Of a DNA stretch of 64,000 nucleotides, positions 1 through 12,250 are shown piece after piece. Source of the stretch: Magicicada septendecula. Lineage: Eukaryota > Arthropoda > Insecta > Hemiptera > Cicadidae. The translations under genes were made by a program, and so were the position numbers. The notes beneath the pieces are model-generated. The model was not told the origin of the DNA, ran no database searches, and was given only the letters and a program-made list of their open reading frames with translations. Location of the stretch: contig CM068372.1 of assembly GCA_034769895.1 (NCBI GenBank), positions 438,964,958 to 439,028,957 on the forward strand, written 5' to 3'. The first letter of the stretch is position 1, and each line of letters opens with the position of its first letter.

Positions 1-1951
1 TGTTTCTATTATTTGGGTAAGGGTTGTTATTCCTCACTCCGTTAAAATTACCGTTAAACTGGTTATTACGCGGCTGGTTGTTAGGGCCGTCGTAATTACT
101 GGGCTGGTTCCGGTTACTTGCATGGTTATTGCCGTTATTGGGGTAGGTAGTCGGCCTTGCTTCTGGTCTCTCATTTCTCTTTCTGCTCTGCCGATAATAC
201 TCTTCGTTCTCGTATCCCTCCAATAACTCGGTCATTCCCTGGATCGTCTTGATCTGACTACCTCTCCGGGCCCTGATAATGTCCTCATCATAGTGATAAG
301 ATATCTTATTCACTAAACATTCTTCTGGGATTGCTGGCTCAAGGTGTTTTGCCATACACACCTTCCCCAAGAAATATGCCGTCATACTGCTACCTAATTG
401 TGACCTGTATCTTCCATTACAAATATTGTCACGGATCAAGTTCTGGGTGGTCTCAGACCAGTATTTTGTCTTAAACATTTTCCGGAACTGTTGGTAGTCG
501 GAAATTTCACTCCGGTTGGCCATCCACCAATTATCTGTTATGTCTCGGAAAGACTCGTCGAATATTTCCCTGCTATGGCTCCATTGGGTAATTTTATGCT
601 TGGTCAAATATTCTTCTACCCTAGCCAGGAACTCCATCGGCTTGCGTTTGTATTGCCGGAAGTTGAGCCACTCTCGGCTTTCGTTGACGGGCAGTCCGGT
701 GAAATGAGTCGGTCTGTTCCTTATTGCTTCCATCTCCTCTCGGCTTTGTCGCACCTGACCGGTGATACTGGCCACGGTCTCTTGTATATCGTTACACCGT
801 TCTGTGACTTGGTCGCGTACTTTTCCGAATTCTTCTTGATTTTCCTTTCTCTGTTCTTCTACCTTCCTACGACTATGTTCTTCAATATTTGTGAATTTGA
901 TGTTCACCACTTCTTTAAACTCATGCACCTCCTTTTCGGTCTGGTTGCACTTTCCATCAATCTCTCGAATCTGTCGATTGACCATTATGTTTTCTTCTTC
1001 CATCTTCTTATTCATCGCTTTCTTGTTAACATTGATTTCCTTATTCAATTCTTCTCGCAACAATTCCATTCTTTCGTCCAGTTTGTCCAAATTCTCCTGA
1101 TTGACTTCTCTTAATTCTTCTCTTAATATTAGATTGTCCTCTCTCAATTCTTCCAACTTTTCCCCCATCTTCTCTTCCAACTTCTTGTTATCTTCTTTCA
1201 ACTCTTCTTTCAACTGTCGGTTGTTCTTCTCTATCTTCTTCCTGGTTTCATCGATTTTCTGATTAGTATTTTCAATTTTATTAATCAATTCTTCTTTAGT
1301 CGACTTGAATTCTTCCTTGAACGATTGGTTGTCTTCCTTCAATTCTTCTAACTTCTTCCCCATCTCTTCCTCCATCTTCTTGCTGTTTTCTTCCATCTTC
1401 TTGCTATTTTCTTCCATCTTCTCTTCCATCTTCTTGCTGTTTTCTTCCATCCTCTCTTCCATCTTCTTGCTCTTCCCAGTCAACTCTTCTTTTGTGGATT
1501 GGTTATCCTTCTTCAATTCTTCTTTTGTTTTTTCTATTTTATTTCCCAAATCTTCTTTTAAAGACTGGTTATCACTTCCCATTTTCTTACTCAATTCTTC
1601 CTTTGTGGAGTCCAATTTCTTATTATTTTCGTCCATTTTCTTGTTCATTGATTTGTTTTCTTCTTTTGTGGATTCCATTTGCTTACTTAACTGTAAGAAC
1701 ATTTCCATTATCCTATCCATTTTACTCTCTTCCGTTACTTTGGATTTTTCTATATGTCTTTCCTGGACATTTACTTCCCCTGTTTGCGTGGGTATTTCCG
1801 GTTGTTCCTCTTGTTGTTCAGTTTGTTTGGATAACACCGGTGGCAATGAACTCTCCGCATCTACTGGCGTTGCCTCCTTATTGTCCATTTCCAACTCTAT
1901 TTCTTTTTCGGCCTCCGCCGCCCGTTTCTTAGATGTTGCACGTCGTTGCAT
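1..1951 (-). CDS. gag: Gag with long coiled-coil N-terminus (partial, gypsy-like)
   Basis: The first in-frame ATG, at 1951, gives a protein starting MQRRATSKKRAAEAEKE. A short acidic/Pro stretch is followed by roughly 270 residues of Lys/Glu/Asn heptad-like sequence (repeats of the type EELKEDNQSLKEE and KKMEENSKKMEE), which predicts a long coiled coil. After about position 720 it becomes a gypsy-type capsid region (FTGLPVNESREWLNFRQY, then MEFLARVEEYLTKHK), then a basic and Asn-rich tail (NNNPYPNNRN) at the window edge. The stretches I translated are open. Gag builds the virus-like particle and packages element RNA. No zinc knuckle is visible before the edge. Confidence 0.7.
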   Translation of the reverse strand, partial: MQRRATSKKRAAEAEKEIELEMDNKEATPVDAESSLPPVLSKQTEQQEEQPEIPTQTGEVNVQERHIEKSKVTEESKMDRIMEMFLQLSKQMESTKEENKSMNKKMDENNKKLDSTKEELSKKMGSDNQSLKEDLGNKIEKTKEELKKDNQSTKEELTGKSKKMEERMEENSKKMEEKMEENSKKMEENSKKMEEEMGKKLEELKEDNQSFKEEFKSTKEELINKIENTNQKIDETRKKIEKNNRQLKEELKEDNKKLEEKMGEKLEELREDNLILREELREVNQENLDKLDERMELLREELNKEINVNKKAMNKKMEEENIMVNRQIREIDGKCNQTEKEVHEFKEVVNIKFTNIEEHSRRKVEEQRKENQEEFGKVRDQVTERCNDIQETVASITGQVRQSREEMEAIRNRPTHFTGLPVNESREWLNFRQYKRKPMEFLARVEEYLTKHKITQWSHSREIFDESFRDITDNWWMANRSEISDYQQFRKMFKTKYWSETTQNLIRDNICNGRYRSQLGSSMTAYFLGKVCMAKHLEPAIPEECLVNKISYHYDEDIIRARRGSQIKTIQGMTELLEGYENEEYYRQSRKRNERPEARPTTYPNNGNNHASNRNQPSNYDGPNNQPRNNQFNGNFNGVRNNNPYPNNRN

Positions 1952-2041
1952 TTTCCCTTGAAATTCTCTGGCTTTGTAGCTGTTGCCTAGCTCCAACTAG
2001 TGATTGGGCAGAATGTATTGGCCTTCCAATCGCTAATTAAA

Positions 2042-2061
2042 GCCCCTAAAGTTGTGCGCCA
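2042..2061 (-). promoter_or_regulatory. Primer-binding site, tRNA-Lys-like
   Basis: The minus strand reads TGGCGCACAACTTTAGGGGC, three bases inside the proposed LTR end. It resembles the lysine-tRNA primer site TGGCGCCCAACGTGGGGC used by many retroelements, with mismatches in the middle. It is conserved in the right copy at 15792. This is why I read the upstream 3.4 kb as an LTR rather than a plain 5' UTR. Confidence 0.5.
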
Positions 2062-2064
2062 ATT

Positions 2065-5000
2065 TGTAATAATTATAAATAAAGGTGTTGAGATTGTGTT
2101 TAATTGGTGTGTAATTGGTGTGGCTCTCGACGTCTTACTGGCCTGAAACACTTCCTTAAGTTTCCCAGCTGGTCGAGTCCCAATTGTAGCAAGACCGGTC
2201 GAGTAGCGTAAAGTTGATGAAGGAATATATATGTTCAGCTTCGCCGAAAGTTTCAAAACAAAATTTATTGTTTTGAAGGAAATTTAAAAAAATATGTTTA
2301 TAAAAAAAATAATTAAAAAAAAAAATTTTTAATTTTATTAATTAATTAATTAGGATCAATTAATTAATATAGGGCTGTGAAGTTTTAAACAGTGTAATGC
2401 TCTTCTGAAAATTTTTATTAAAGTTTTAGTATATTTTAAATAAGCTATCACCACTCATAAGACTGTCTTCAAACCAATCGATACTTGTTTACCTTTTTAT
2501 TTTTTAGGTTATCTTCACTTACGGGTGGTAAAGTCCTTGTAGATTATCAATTAGAATTATATTATTGGTAATTAGTATTATTGAAGAAATAAAGAACTAA
2601 TAAGTATTGAAATGTATTAATGTTTTATTAATTAATAGCAATATTGACTCTTATCGATTAGTATCGATTCTCAGGATATCGAAAAAAAGTTACAAGTATA
2701 TGATATAAAAATTAAATAGGGTTCTTTAAACAGCCAGTTATTATCAAAGTCAGAGAAATCGGGCTAATATTTAAAAAGTATAACGTTACAATCAAATTAA
2801 TAGTTATTAATAAATACAGACATTGAATAATAAATTGTAAATATAATAATTGTTTTCACCAAACAGCTGAGTTGAACTAAGAAGAAGGCACTGGGATCGT
2901 CAAAGCAAATGGCCGCCGTCAAGTTTATCAAAATGTTGCTCGTTCCTGCAGTGTTCCAAATAATGTATTTTCTGGCAAAATTCCTGTTCTTGTGTCTGCA
3001 AATCTCTTGTTAAATGTTGTGTAGTGACTGGTGTAGTGATTCTGGGTTGTATTTAGTATGTCTGTGTAATTATAAGTCAAAACACTTTTCCCAATTCCGA
3101 CACTAATTTGGTTAATGTGTTATACAGTTTTCTGGTGTTTTGTGGTGTTTTTCAGAGTAGAAATGTATTGTTTAGTGTTAATTAGTGTTTCTTGATCGTT
3201 TTTGTCACAATGTATATGTTCTGGAAGGATTTTATAATTCACTCTCGACTTTACAGTAACGTACTGTTCGCCACTTATCTTTAACGTTGTAAGAAAGGTT
3301 AGATCGTCACAAAACTCTCGTTTATGTTAACCGTTCAAAAACCAATAATCAACTAACTGTTTCCTTCAGTTTCAATTAAACTCTTAGCCCATATAATATT
3401 ATTCTTAACATTGTTCAAATATTTTTCATATCCTGTGTACACTTTACTATTTCACTATATGAATGCCTAAACTTTGGTTATTTGTCAATTTTATTCACTA
3501 GATGTGATTTAAATTAATCTTTCAGTTCATTCAGCTTATTTTCAGATTAAATAATGCCATTTTATAGTGTTTTCTGTCCAAAAAATAGTAATTTTACTTT
3601 CAGTTTGGTATACTCTGAAAAGTCAAAACATCAAAATTTACTTCCTGTCATTATATAAATTCAGCCATTTTATCAGTTATATTTAATATTAATAATCCTA
3701 TATTGTATTAAAAGGTTCCTATTCCCTTATTTTCTGGTAATTAATTGAATTAGTTGTATTCTGAAACATTATTCTGGAATATATGACTCCCATGTCCAAA
3801 TTTCTGAGTTTAGTCATTTTCATTTTTATTTATAATTCTGAATATATTTATTAAAATCTCTCTAAATGGTATGTGCAATTATATGGCTTGATCTCAAGTT
3901 TATTTTGTCTAAACCCCTTTTGTTTATTTGCATTTAAATGAGTAATTTCTCTGTTTTGATGAAGTTTGGTTTCCATTCTTTTGGCCTATGATTTTTTAAC
4001 AATTTTTCTTACAAAATATTTTACAAACAATATATGATGTGTGATACCCTCTCTGACTTTTACATATAGTATTATAAATTAAACATGTTTTCAAATTACA
4101 CAAAAACAATTAGTATTGGTTACAATACAAATAATAGTTAAAACAAATAAAGAATATTTTTTTTAAATAAATGGTTGTCTTCAAGTCAGACATTTTGCAA
4201 CAAAATCCCCATTTCCAACATGGAAACATGGTTTACAAAAAAGGTTTTTTTACTAACTAACATCTTAATTACTCTCTACAATTTACAAGTGGTAACTATT
4301 TTTATAGTTCTGATGTTAGTTGTATCAGACCCAAACAAATGGCCTTATATCTAAAACATTTTTAAACATTCTTGTACTATATACATAAAAACCTTATATT
4401 TATATTCTTATTTCTAACTATTATTATAAGTAGGATTCTACAGTTTTTATACCGTCTTTTATACATTGTCTTTGGGGAATTGTACCCTGTCATTAATAAA
4501 TAAATAGTATGAATTGTTCAAAAAGTATCATGAAATCTGTTTTTCTTTTTTCATGTAAAACAAAAATGTTATTTTAAACAGATTCATGTCTTATGAACAA
4601 CATATTGTCACAGTACACATTTTAAGTCATTGAAAAATGCATATTTCATTGCATTCAATGTTTGTGATTGCCAAGAATGAAACACAAGGTTCATTTTTTA
4701 TAATACCCAAAACTATCACTGGTTCACTTTGCACTTATATATTATGTTAATGCTAAATGGTCGTATAGTCTTATTAACATAATAAATTGGTTAGCGTTTT
4801 TTCAATGGAGATTTGTTCCATGGGTACTATATTATTGTTTCATCTTAGTTCACAGGCAACTTTTACTTTATACACTTCTCTCTCTTAAATTTGTATACAT
4901 GTGGTTTTTATTTCGTTATACTTTTGTTTTTAGATATTTATTTTGGGGATATAGGGATTTGGGTGTCTTTTATAAGAGCATGACATCTTCTTCAGGATGC

Positions 5001-5480
5001 TGCCTTCTTCTTCTTTCATCAGTCTTCTTTTCTCCTGCCTTCTGGGACTGGTATCTTCTCCATCTTCTTCTTGATGTCATCAGGTTTCTTGGGATCTTCT
5101 CCATCTTCTTCTTTATTTCAGAAATACACCACCTGTATTGGTTGATCTTGGCTTATTTTAGGGTTTCTCTTCTATTTATTCTTCCTCGTTGTGGGTTTGG
5201 TCATATTCAGTACTGCTTTGTTATTTACTTTTTTTTTTTACCTTCCTGGGTTATAGTTTGAAAACCTTTGGTTATGAAACTGGTTTTGGATGACTCATCA
5301 CTAGTAACTCCTTTTATTTTAACTTGTATTTTCTTTATAATAATGATTTCTTTCCACAGTTGCTATGAATTAATCTATTTATATTAAACTTAATGCTTTC
5401 TTCCAAATTTAAACATTATAACTTCATTATTCTAATGATCAATTGCCATTCAATATTATGCATACATCTGTCACGCTACA
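2065..5480 (-). repeat. Probable 5' LTR of left gypsy-like element (3.4 kb)
   Basis: The minus strand begins TGTAGCGTGACAG at 5480 and ends ATTACA at 2065, three bases before the primer site. It is very AT-rich with no credible gene; small frames here are not shared in a meaningful way. The partner copy is 12251-15788, inverted. A second copy in the same orientation is not in the window, so LTR status is inferred from the TG...CA ends, the primer site and the gag that follows. It is unusually long for an LTR. Confidence 0.55.
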
Positions 5481-5605
5481 ATAGAGATGTTCAAATTATA
5501 TTGAACAATGTGATGGCCCAATCTGTGAATGGCTCTCTGTTAATTATCTTCTGTTTCTTGCATAACGAGCTGGTCATCTGCATATAATAAAGTATTCAAA
5601 ATAGT
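5481..5605 (-). pseudogene. LINE family A reverse-transcriptase fragment
   Basis: On the minus strand this translates to about 40 residues around the RT catalytic box (YADDQLVMQETEDN, then YNLNIS). This matches the ADDQ-type RT seen in the LINE A copy at 35.6-35.8 kb. It stops abruptly at the gypsy-like LTR edge (5480). It contains at least one stop codon and is only a scrap. Confidence 0.65.
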
Positions 5606-5614
5606 CTTACACAG

Positions 5615-6345
5615 GAAAACCGGAAATGGAGACTGAAGGTAAATATGAAAAAACGAAAACATGGCAATAGGTGACCTTCAACAAGACCTGATACTGGAGG
5701 AAGACATGGGGAAAATTCCATATTCAGAGGAATATAAATATTTCGGGGTGAAAGTTACGGCCAGTGGGGAGCAAGACAATGAAATACGATCCAGAATTAA
5801 TTTGGGAAAGATGGCTATATCTACATTAAATGGAGTCCTGTGGGATAAGCAGATTACAGCAGAAACTAACACAAAAATATTTAAAACCTTTTTAAGAAGT
5901 ACATGACTTAAGGCTCAGAAGTTTTGACTACCAATAAACACACAAGAACAAAATTAATGACAGGAGAGATGGACTTTTGGATACGTTCGGCAAGAGTATC
6001 CAGAAGTGAGAAAATTAGAAATGAAGTTACTAAGGACAGAATGAATATGAGAAATTCAATTATTGATTTTATCCAAACAAAAGAAAGACAATGGTATGGA
6101 CACAGGAAAAGAATGGCACAGGAAAGATTGCCAAGGAGAGTTATGGAATGGACCCCACCAGGAAGAAGGAAAAGACGAAGACAACCTATCACCTGGATAG
6201 AAGAAATTCAGGCTATATTGAGGGAACGAGAAATTGAAGGTCTTTGGATAGACAAGCAGCAGTGGAAGATGATAATTCAATCACTTCTGTAATCTTTGGT
6301 TCCGGAAAATGTGTAAACATTGTACAGCCGGAATAATAATAATAA
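5615..6345 (+). mobile_element. LINE family B 3' end (non-LTR retrotransposon, 5'-truncated)
   Basis: Two adjacent frames carry the C-terminal part of a LINE polyprotein. The first (5661-5906) has the RT thumb signature YKYFGVKVTASGEQDNEIRSR. The second (5924-6292) has the C-terminal block WYGHRKRMAQERLPRR...PPGRRKR...TWIEEIQ. They are separated by a stop and frame change near 5905. The 3' UTR is about 30 bases after the stop (CTTTGGTTCCGGAAAATG) and ends in (AAT)n at about 6333-6343. The same 3' end recurs at 43246-43411. It is a dead 5'-truncated insertion; the clade is not assigned. Confidence 0.8.
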
Positions 6346-7380
6346 ACAGTCTAACTATTTGTCTTAATCCCAATATGAAATTCTGTCCTCCACTTTCTCC
6401 CCAAGTTGTCTACAGAATATCACTAAGGACATAAATCATAACCCCTGGGAAACGTTCTTCTTTTTTTTCTCTACTTAACGTTAATAAAAACCGTTCAAAG
6501 CAACAATATTCGTAATAACAATTGTACAACAATGATCTCGTGGTATGCAAACGGCCGAGAGAAGGCTACAGCTACGATTACAGTAACTGTAATAATTAGC
6601 CAGTGAAACTGTTCGTAAAATTATTAAGCGTAATAAAGCGTCAAACAATACTACAGTTATGTACGCTTTACGATTGCCGGCCGCCGCGACGTAAAAATAC
6701 ACTAACTCACCGACCGGCAACGATTACGTAAAGCCCAACCGAGAATTCCGTCCATCCATCTGTGTCGTAAAGTCAGCGTTTAAATTTTATTAACAGTAAA
6801 GGTTTATTGCTAACGGTTGCGCACCGGTAAATGAATAAGCGATTTTTTTTAACGGTTATTGATTCTAAATACGCTTAGAGAGTCGTGTAACCGGAGAGAA
6901 AAATGTGTAATTATAAGGTGGGGTTGGAACGTTATGGAGAAATTATCACGAGAAACCTCTGACTTAAACATGAACAGAAGCATAATAAAAGCAATGGAGT
7001 ATTCTGGAAATGAAAGTAGAAATTCTGCAGATATTAAAATTGGGAAGATAACGTACAGAAAGTAGATGAATGTGAATGACCTGTTTGAGAAGCAAAATCA
7101 CAAGGAATGATCGAGACAAGAAAGGATTCTACTTTGTATTACAATGTTTAGGTGTCGTGTAGAACACACAGAAGAGATGTTAGTATGTTACTGCAATGAA
7201 GTGAGTTTATTAATAACGCTATCGTTTTATGACAATCTACTGAGCTTTTAATACAGTTTATAAAAATTTATTAATCTGTCACTTTTGACCTTTGAAACAC
7301 AGCTAAAGATTCACTTTCTATATAGTGAGATAAATTAACATTTACATCCTTAAATTCGTAGTGACTCTTAATCAATGAAC
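6346..7380. other. No recognisable feature
   Basis: AT-rich sequence with a slightly GC-richer patch near 6530-6720. The reading frames here are short and show no domain or repeat similarity to the rest of the window. Confidence 0.5.
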
Positions 7381-7612
7381 TTTTCAGTGAAGGGTTTGTG
7401 AGGATCGGTCAAAATTAAAACACAAATTTTAACTTATTTGTATCGACGTTTCGACAATTTTTATTGTCATCTTCAGGACAATTGTTGCTGACGCCAAACA
7501 CACAACTGTGACACAACAGTGATGACAATAAAAATTGTGGACACGTCGACACAAATAAGTTAAAATTTGTGTTATAATTTTGACCGATCCTCACAAACCC
7601 TTCACTGAAAAA
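7381..7612. repeat. Long inverted repeat (hairpin) with hammerhead-like motif
   Basis: The left arm 7381-7472 and right arm 7520-7612 are near-perfect reverse complements, separated by about 48 bases. The arm edges are TTTTCAGTGAAGGG and CCCTTCACTGAAAA. The inner part carries a CTGAAGA...GAAACGTC motif on the minus strand. The layout fits a MITE-like fold-back or a mirrored pair of terminal sequences from a Penelope-like element. No transposase is present and no target duplication is obvious. Confidence 0.7.
7443..7476 (-). ncRNA. Hammerhead-ribozyme-like motif
   Basis: The minus strand shows CTGAAGA, then a perfect six-pair stem (GACAAT/ATTGTC, AAAA loop), then GAAAC and GTC. This is the CUGANGA / stem II / GAAA order of the hammerhead core. 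Stem III is minimal or absent, so activity is doubtful. Short-stem-III hammerheads are known in Penelope-like retroelements. The right arm of the hairpin carries a decayed mirror copy. Confidence 0.4.
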
Positions 7613-8019
7613 TTAATATTTAAAAGTTCTTTTGCCGTCTTAACTATAAAGTCTTTATTGATGTGATAGAGTCTTTCTTTTAAAAATATGTTTATTAAAT
7701 ATGTTTTTAAATATGTTTTTATTGTAGATAAATGCTATATGTTCACTTCACTTTAATGTCAACTGCAGATCCTTCAGACGACAGGTTGATCCTGGATCTG
7801 GATGAGTACTGTATGTGGGTTCATATACTCTCCGGCATCATGGCCGCTTTTGGGCGTGTAGATATTTCTCACGAGTCATGTTATATACTTTCATCGCGAA
7901 CAGATGTTACTGCTAAATTAGTGTATTACGCTTACACTTTTTTCCAGTCTGCGTAAATTGTCTACATACCCTAATCGGATATCTTGAACTTTCGCGGAAT
8001 ACCACACTTATAAAAATTT
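7613..8019. other. No recognisable feature
   Basis: AT-rich unique sequence between the hairpin and a LINE remnant. A 74-codon plus-strand frame at 7732-7956 shows no recognisable domain. Confidence 0.45.
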
Positions 8020-8690
8020 TTGCAGCCATCATCCTCAAGGTGTAACACAGAATGGTTTGTTCCGATCTCAAATAGGCAAATATTACAGCTGGTCACTCCA
8101 GCGCCTCCTCGGACATCCCACACCTCTCCGTCCCCTCGGCTTATAGTTCCATAGTTGTTTGGGTATGCGGCAGTCATCCATTCGGCAAAGATGTTCCCAC
8201 CAATTCAGCCGATACTGGGCGATCCTGTCGAGTATACTCATAATATTCAGTTCCTGCCGTATATGTGTGTTTCTTCTATGATCATGGAGAGTATACCCTG
8301 CCACGTGCCTGAGAAATCTCATTTCAGCCGCTTGGGTGCGACTGGCCTAGCCTTTCGTTAAAGTACAATTCTCAGACCCATAAAAATAAGTGTGGAAAGA
8401 GCCATCACCGTGTAGAATTTTAGGCGTGTTCCTTTACTTAAGGAAGTTGCTGGCTTAAGGGTTCGCCTGATGGTCCCGCACATACGGTTGAACTTACACG
8501 TCGTTGCATGCATTATAAGACACACTGTAGCCCAGGTATTCAAACCTGCTAACTTGTTGCAGTACATTACCATGTATAACAATTCTTGCCCGTACGGGAT
8601 CAGTTCCACAAAAAGCCATAGATTTTTGCAGTAAGTAGGAAATTTTTAATTTGTGGTGGTTGCGCTCAGTAGACAGGACGTCACGGACCA
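8020..8690 (-). mobile_element. LINE family A 3' fragment (decayed)
   Basis: The minus strand encodes, across shifted frames, MAFCGTDPVRARIVIHGN, then FEYLGYSVSYNACNDV (RT thumb YLG motif), CGTIRRTLKPATS, FLRHVAGYTLHDHRRN and the C-terminal NYKPRGRRGVGCPRRRW. These blocks recur in order in the family A copies at 32.1, 35.2, 38.3 and 44 kb. Several frame changes make it non-functional. The 3' tail (the GAT repeat seen in other copies) is reduced to a few units near 8030. Confidence 0.8.
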
Positions 8691-11600
8691 CTCGGCGTTC
8701 ACACGTTTCCGTTCCCAACAGAGACTGATCTAAACGTTTCAAATAATTGTCTTCGACTGACTTCTCTAATCTGATTGGTCTTTCGGTAATCCCTCTATGA
8801 TTTTTCTACAGACAGCAAATGTTCTTGTCTAAGAAGGCTTCCAAACGAAACAATTCTTGTTCAAAAACCTCATAATTATTACGATTGAATTTATGGCCGT
8901 ATAACCTTCTACTTAAATTATGCCTACATGTAGTTACAGGGTTTTTAAAAATAATTATTGTCATTAATTAGGTATTTTTATTACTAACAGTCTGACATAA
9001 GTCCCTTGTAAAAATGTCTCAAATCATAAAAGTTATTTAAATTAACGTGTTTTTTTATCAATTTCCCGTAAAATAATTAAACACCGTCGCGCACTACACA
9101 CGCGGCCAAGCATCGTTACGACCCATTTCACACCACTTAAAGTTGTTTCACAAGAATGAGAATACTTGAAACTAATATTTTTAACAATGTTCCTTATCAT
9201 CTAATTTATAATGTTCAAACCTGCAATCTCCACTTATCCACACAGTGTCTATATACTATCATATATGGTTTTACTCTCTGCCACATTCCATATGCAGTTA
9301 GAATGTCTATTGCAATATATGGCAGAATAACAAAATAAAAGGATATCTTTCCAGTTGAAAAATTTGTTAAAGTCAAATGCTGAATTACTAATTAGGTAGG
9401 AATTACTGAACACTGTGTATCACAAAATATTGTACAGGGCTTGGACATCACACAGTACCGATGTATGAACGCTCGAGATAATGACTAAGATCTCATTTGA
9501 TTTTATTCTTCGTAGGATATAATACAGTCTCGCTCTGAACTCAATAACGCGCGGTCGTTGCCGCCCGTCTAGACGTTTTGTGACGATTTTAAATGTATTA
9601 AAAAATCGCACAGATTAAAATTTTTTAATTTTAATAAGTAAGAGTATCATACACCCTTACCTATACCCAGATTCCTGAATCAACTTGAAACCTTCCAGTA
9701 CCAACACGCCAAGAAAAGTATTAAGTAGTAAATAATAATAATAATTACTTAAATAATTAAAAAAGCGACTAGAGAAATAAAGAAATCCCTAAGTCATAAT
9801 AAAATAAACATAAAGTATTTATCTTCTAATTAATGAATAAATAATAATAGAAAAAGTACGAACTATTTTCTTAGTGCGTAAATACTCCCTAGCTTACTGA
9901 GCCTTCTCCCCTAAACCGTACGCGCATTCGGCCGTAGAACGTCGCAATGAGTAGACGTGAGTTTTGGTGTTGTACACATATACGTATGTGTAAGTTCTCT
10001 AGAAGCATATCCAGCGTGAAATCTTGTTATTGTGAATAATGTAGTGTCTAGAGTTTGTGAGAAAATATATAAATAAAATAGAAAAAGGTAGCCAACACAT
10101 CTCTTAAAAACAAAATCAAATGTAAGTGTAACATAGTTAACTACTAGACTGTAGTACTGCAAAGTGAGAACTATAACTGTAATTAAAATAAAGAAAATGT
10201 GAACTACAAGAATCTGCACTAAGAAAAGTGAAATTACAACATTTGGAACTTCAAGTAAACAACCTATCTTCGAGAGCTTCAAGTAAACTAAAAATCAACC
10301 CGATTTAGATACACCAAGAACAACGTACTCAACCCGTAGAAGACAACTGGAGATGTCCCAAGAATACAACAACAACCTCAGGTGATATCAAACCACAACT
10401 TTTGTAAATTTCCCTTAATAAGAAGTAACAAAGAACTTTAAAGAACTTTCGCAATGTAATGAACAAATTATCAGATTTGTATATTTTGTAATTTTGTAAG
10501 AAGTAATAGTAACCGTAATGTGTATATTGATAAATTAATAATTTTGAGAAAATTGAGACCCGGATCCGTGGTATTAAAAGTAACAGTTATATGAATAAAT
10601 TTTGATATAACAAGAATAATATAATTAAGATCTTTGAAGCAGTAAAAGCGCTATTTACTAAAATAACTTTCTTTAAAATCAGGAATAATGTTTGACTAAT
10701 ATTTCAATAGCAATAAAGAGATGTTTTAGCTAATACCTAGTGAGTGAATAAGTTTATGCATACCTTGTCAGTTTCCTATATCATACTTGTTTTGTAATTT
10801 GTTAGTAAGTGTTTTACTAACAACGGCAGCTGGTTTAGTTTACTGGTAAAGAATTAAACTAGTTCCCGATTTTTGTGTTGTCTGGCCAAGGGGCGGCACA
10901 AAATTGCGCCACTCTGCTGAATTTAAAATTGTGTAATTTACTTGGTAAAAAAAAATATTGTTTACAGAGTGTCACGTACAGAAAATTGCAACATAATTAT
11001 GTAATTGTTGTTGTGTAAAATTTATAAGTCGTTAACGATAAAAAAGGACAAACATAAATTTATTCACTCAGAAATAAAAAAAAAAAAAAATAAATGAGTA
11101 AAATTTTAATTATATAATAATAATATTAGTATCGCGAGTTTGCCGTGTTAAGCAAGTAATAGCTGGTAGGGAATCCATTCCAAACAAGTCAATTCCAAGC
11201 CAGTTGGTTCATGTTAAATATGTGTTGAGGAACGTAAACTCTCCCCTTTGTAAGAACCCATCTCATTCATAACCCCTCCTCCCTAAAGCAAACAAAGCCA
11301 CGTTAGACAAGCTCTTTCCTGTTTTTGTATTGTTCTGAATTACTACCCTATGCAACTAGACGACACCCCAAAACAGCTGATTCTTTGTGCTGTTTGTTAA
11401 ATCAATGAACTTTCCGTATATGAAATTTCTCTCTACTAAAATGGTATTATTGTTTTGTTTTGATTAAGTATATATGTCAATACTGAGAATTTAATTGTTG
11501 TGAAATAAGTTATGTTGATTAATTAAGATAAGATTACATCCCAAAGCTTAATATGAAATAAGATATAGATATGTGTGTTTAAATAAATTCAAGTTTATAA

Positions 11601-12250
11601 GTGTTTGAAATAAAATAAATAATAAGTACTTTAAATAAAAAGGTTTAATAATAGCTTGAATAAAAATAACGTGTAATAAAAGTGTAAAGTGTAGAAGTAA
11701 AATGAGTAAAGAGAAAATAATAATAAAAGTATATTTGAGTCGTGTAAACGCCCGGTCGTGGCCTGCTTCAAAATAATTCCCCCCAGCTTGACAGTAATAG
11801 AGACAAACTTGTTCGTGCAGGAAATATTGTAGTAAGCCACCCCAATTGTCTTGAATTGATACCGAAGTAAACAATGGTAAACCTCCCTAGTGTATAATAC
11901 AATGCGTCCAGTGTTTGACCCCTCTTAGTTTGTAACTGCTCATTGTTTAAATGTAAATAAAGATTCCCACTTTGTGAAATTCCGCGTATCTCAGTAGAAT
12001 AAGAAATTAGTGTTAAGATAGGATCTAAGGTTGAGTATGGGATCAACTTTAGATTACTGTAGTAGAATTAAGAGATATAGGGATCAAGACGTAACATAGT
12101 CACAATGGCACCGCACTGGAAAAGGGTAATGAAAGAGCAGAAAACTAACTACTTGAGTTAGAGTATGCTAACAAAATCAGTCGGGCCACTATATTGTGAA
12201 GTTACGGGAAACAAGAGTAACAAATAGATTAATAGATAAGTAATATCTAT
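8691..12250. other. 3.5 kb AT-rich sequence, no gene recognised
   Basis: Long A/T-rich sequence with many short frames, none with a recognisable domain. No tandem array or terminal repeats were found. The stretch 12110-12250 leads up to the right gypsy-like element and does not match the flank of the left copy. This supports separate insertions rather than one inverted duplication. Confidence 0.5.

Larger units (their letters stand above)
1..5480 (-). mobile_element. Ty3/gypsy-like LTR element, left copy (5' part; runs off window)
   Basis: Read on the minus strand, this is a 3.4 kb LTR-like leader (2065-5480), a primer-binding site and a gag frame that leaves the window at position 1. About 5 kb of it matches the reverse complement of 12251-17087, at a few percent divergence where I compared them. 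The outer edge at 5480 is supported because the sequence just beyond it is a LINE reverse-transcriptase fragment that ends exactly there. The element appears to have inserted into that LINE. No pol is inside the window, so completeness cannot be judged. The family call rests on the gag type and primer site, not on pol. Confidence 0.7.

Noticed and set aside
491-1961. Plus-strand proteins rich in Ser/Phe/Leu
   Set aside because: They are the antisense of the Lys/Glu-rich gag coiled coil; GAA/AAG codons read backwards give TTC/CTT runs.
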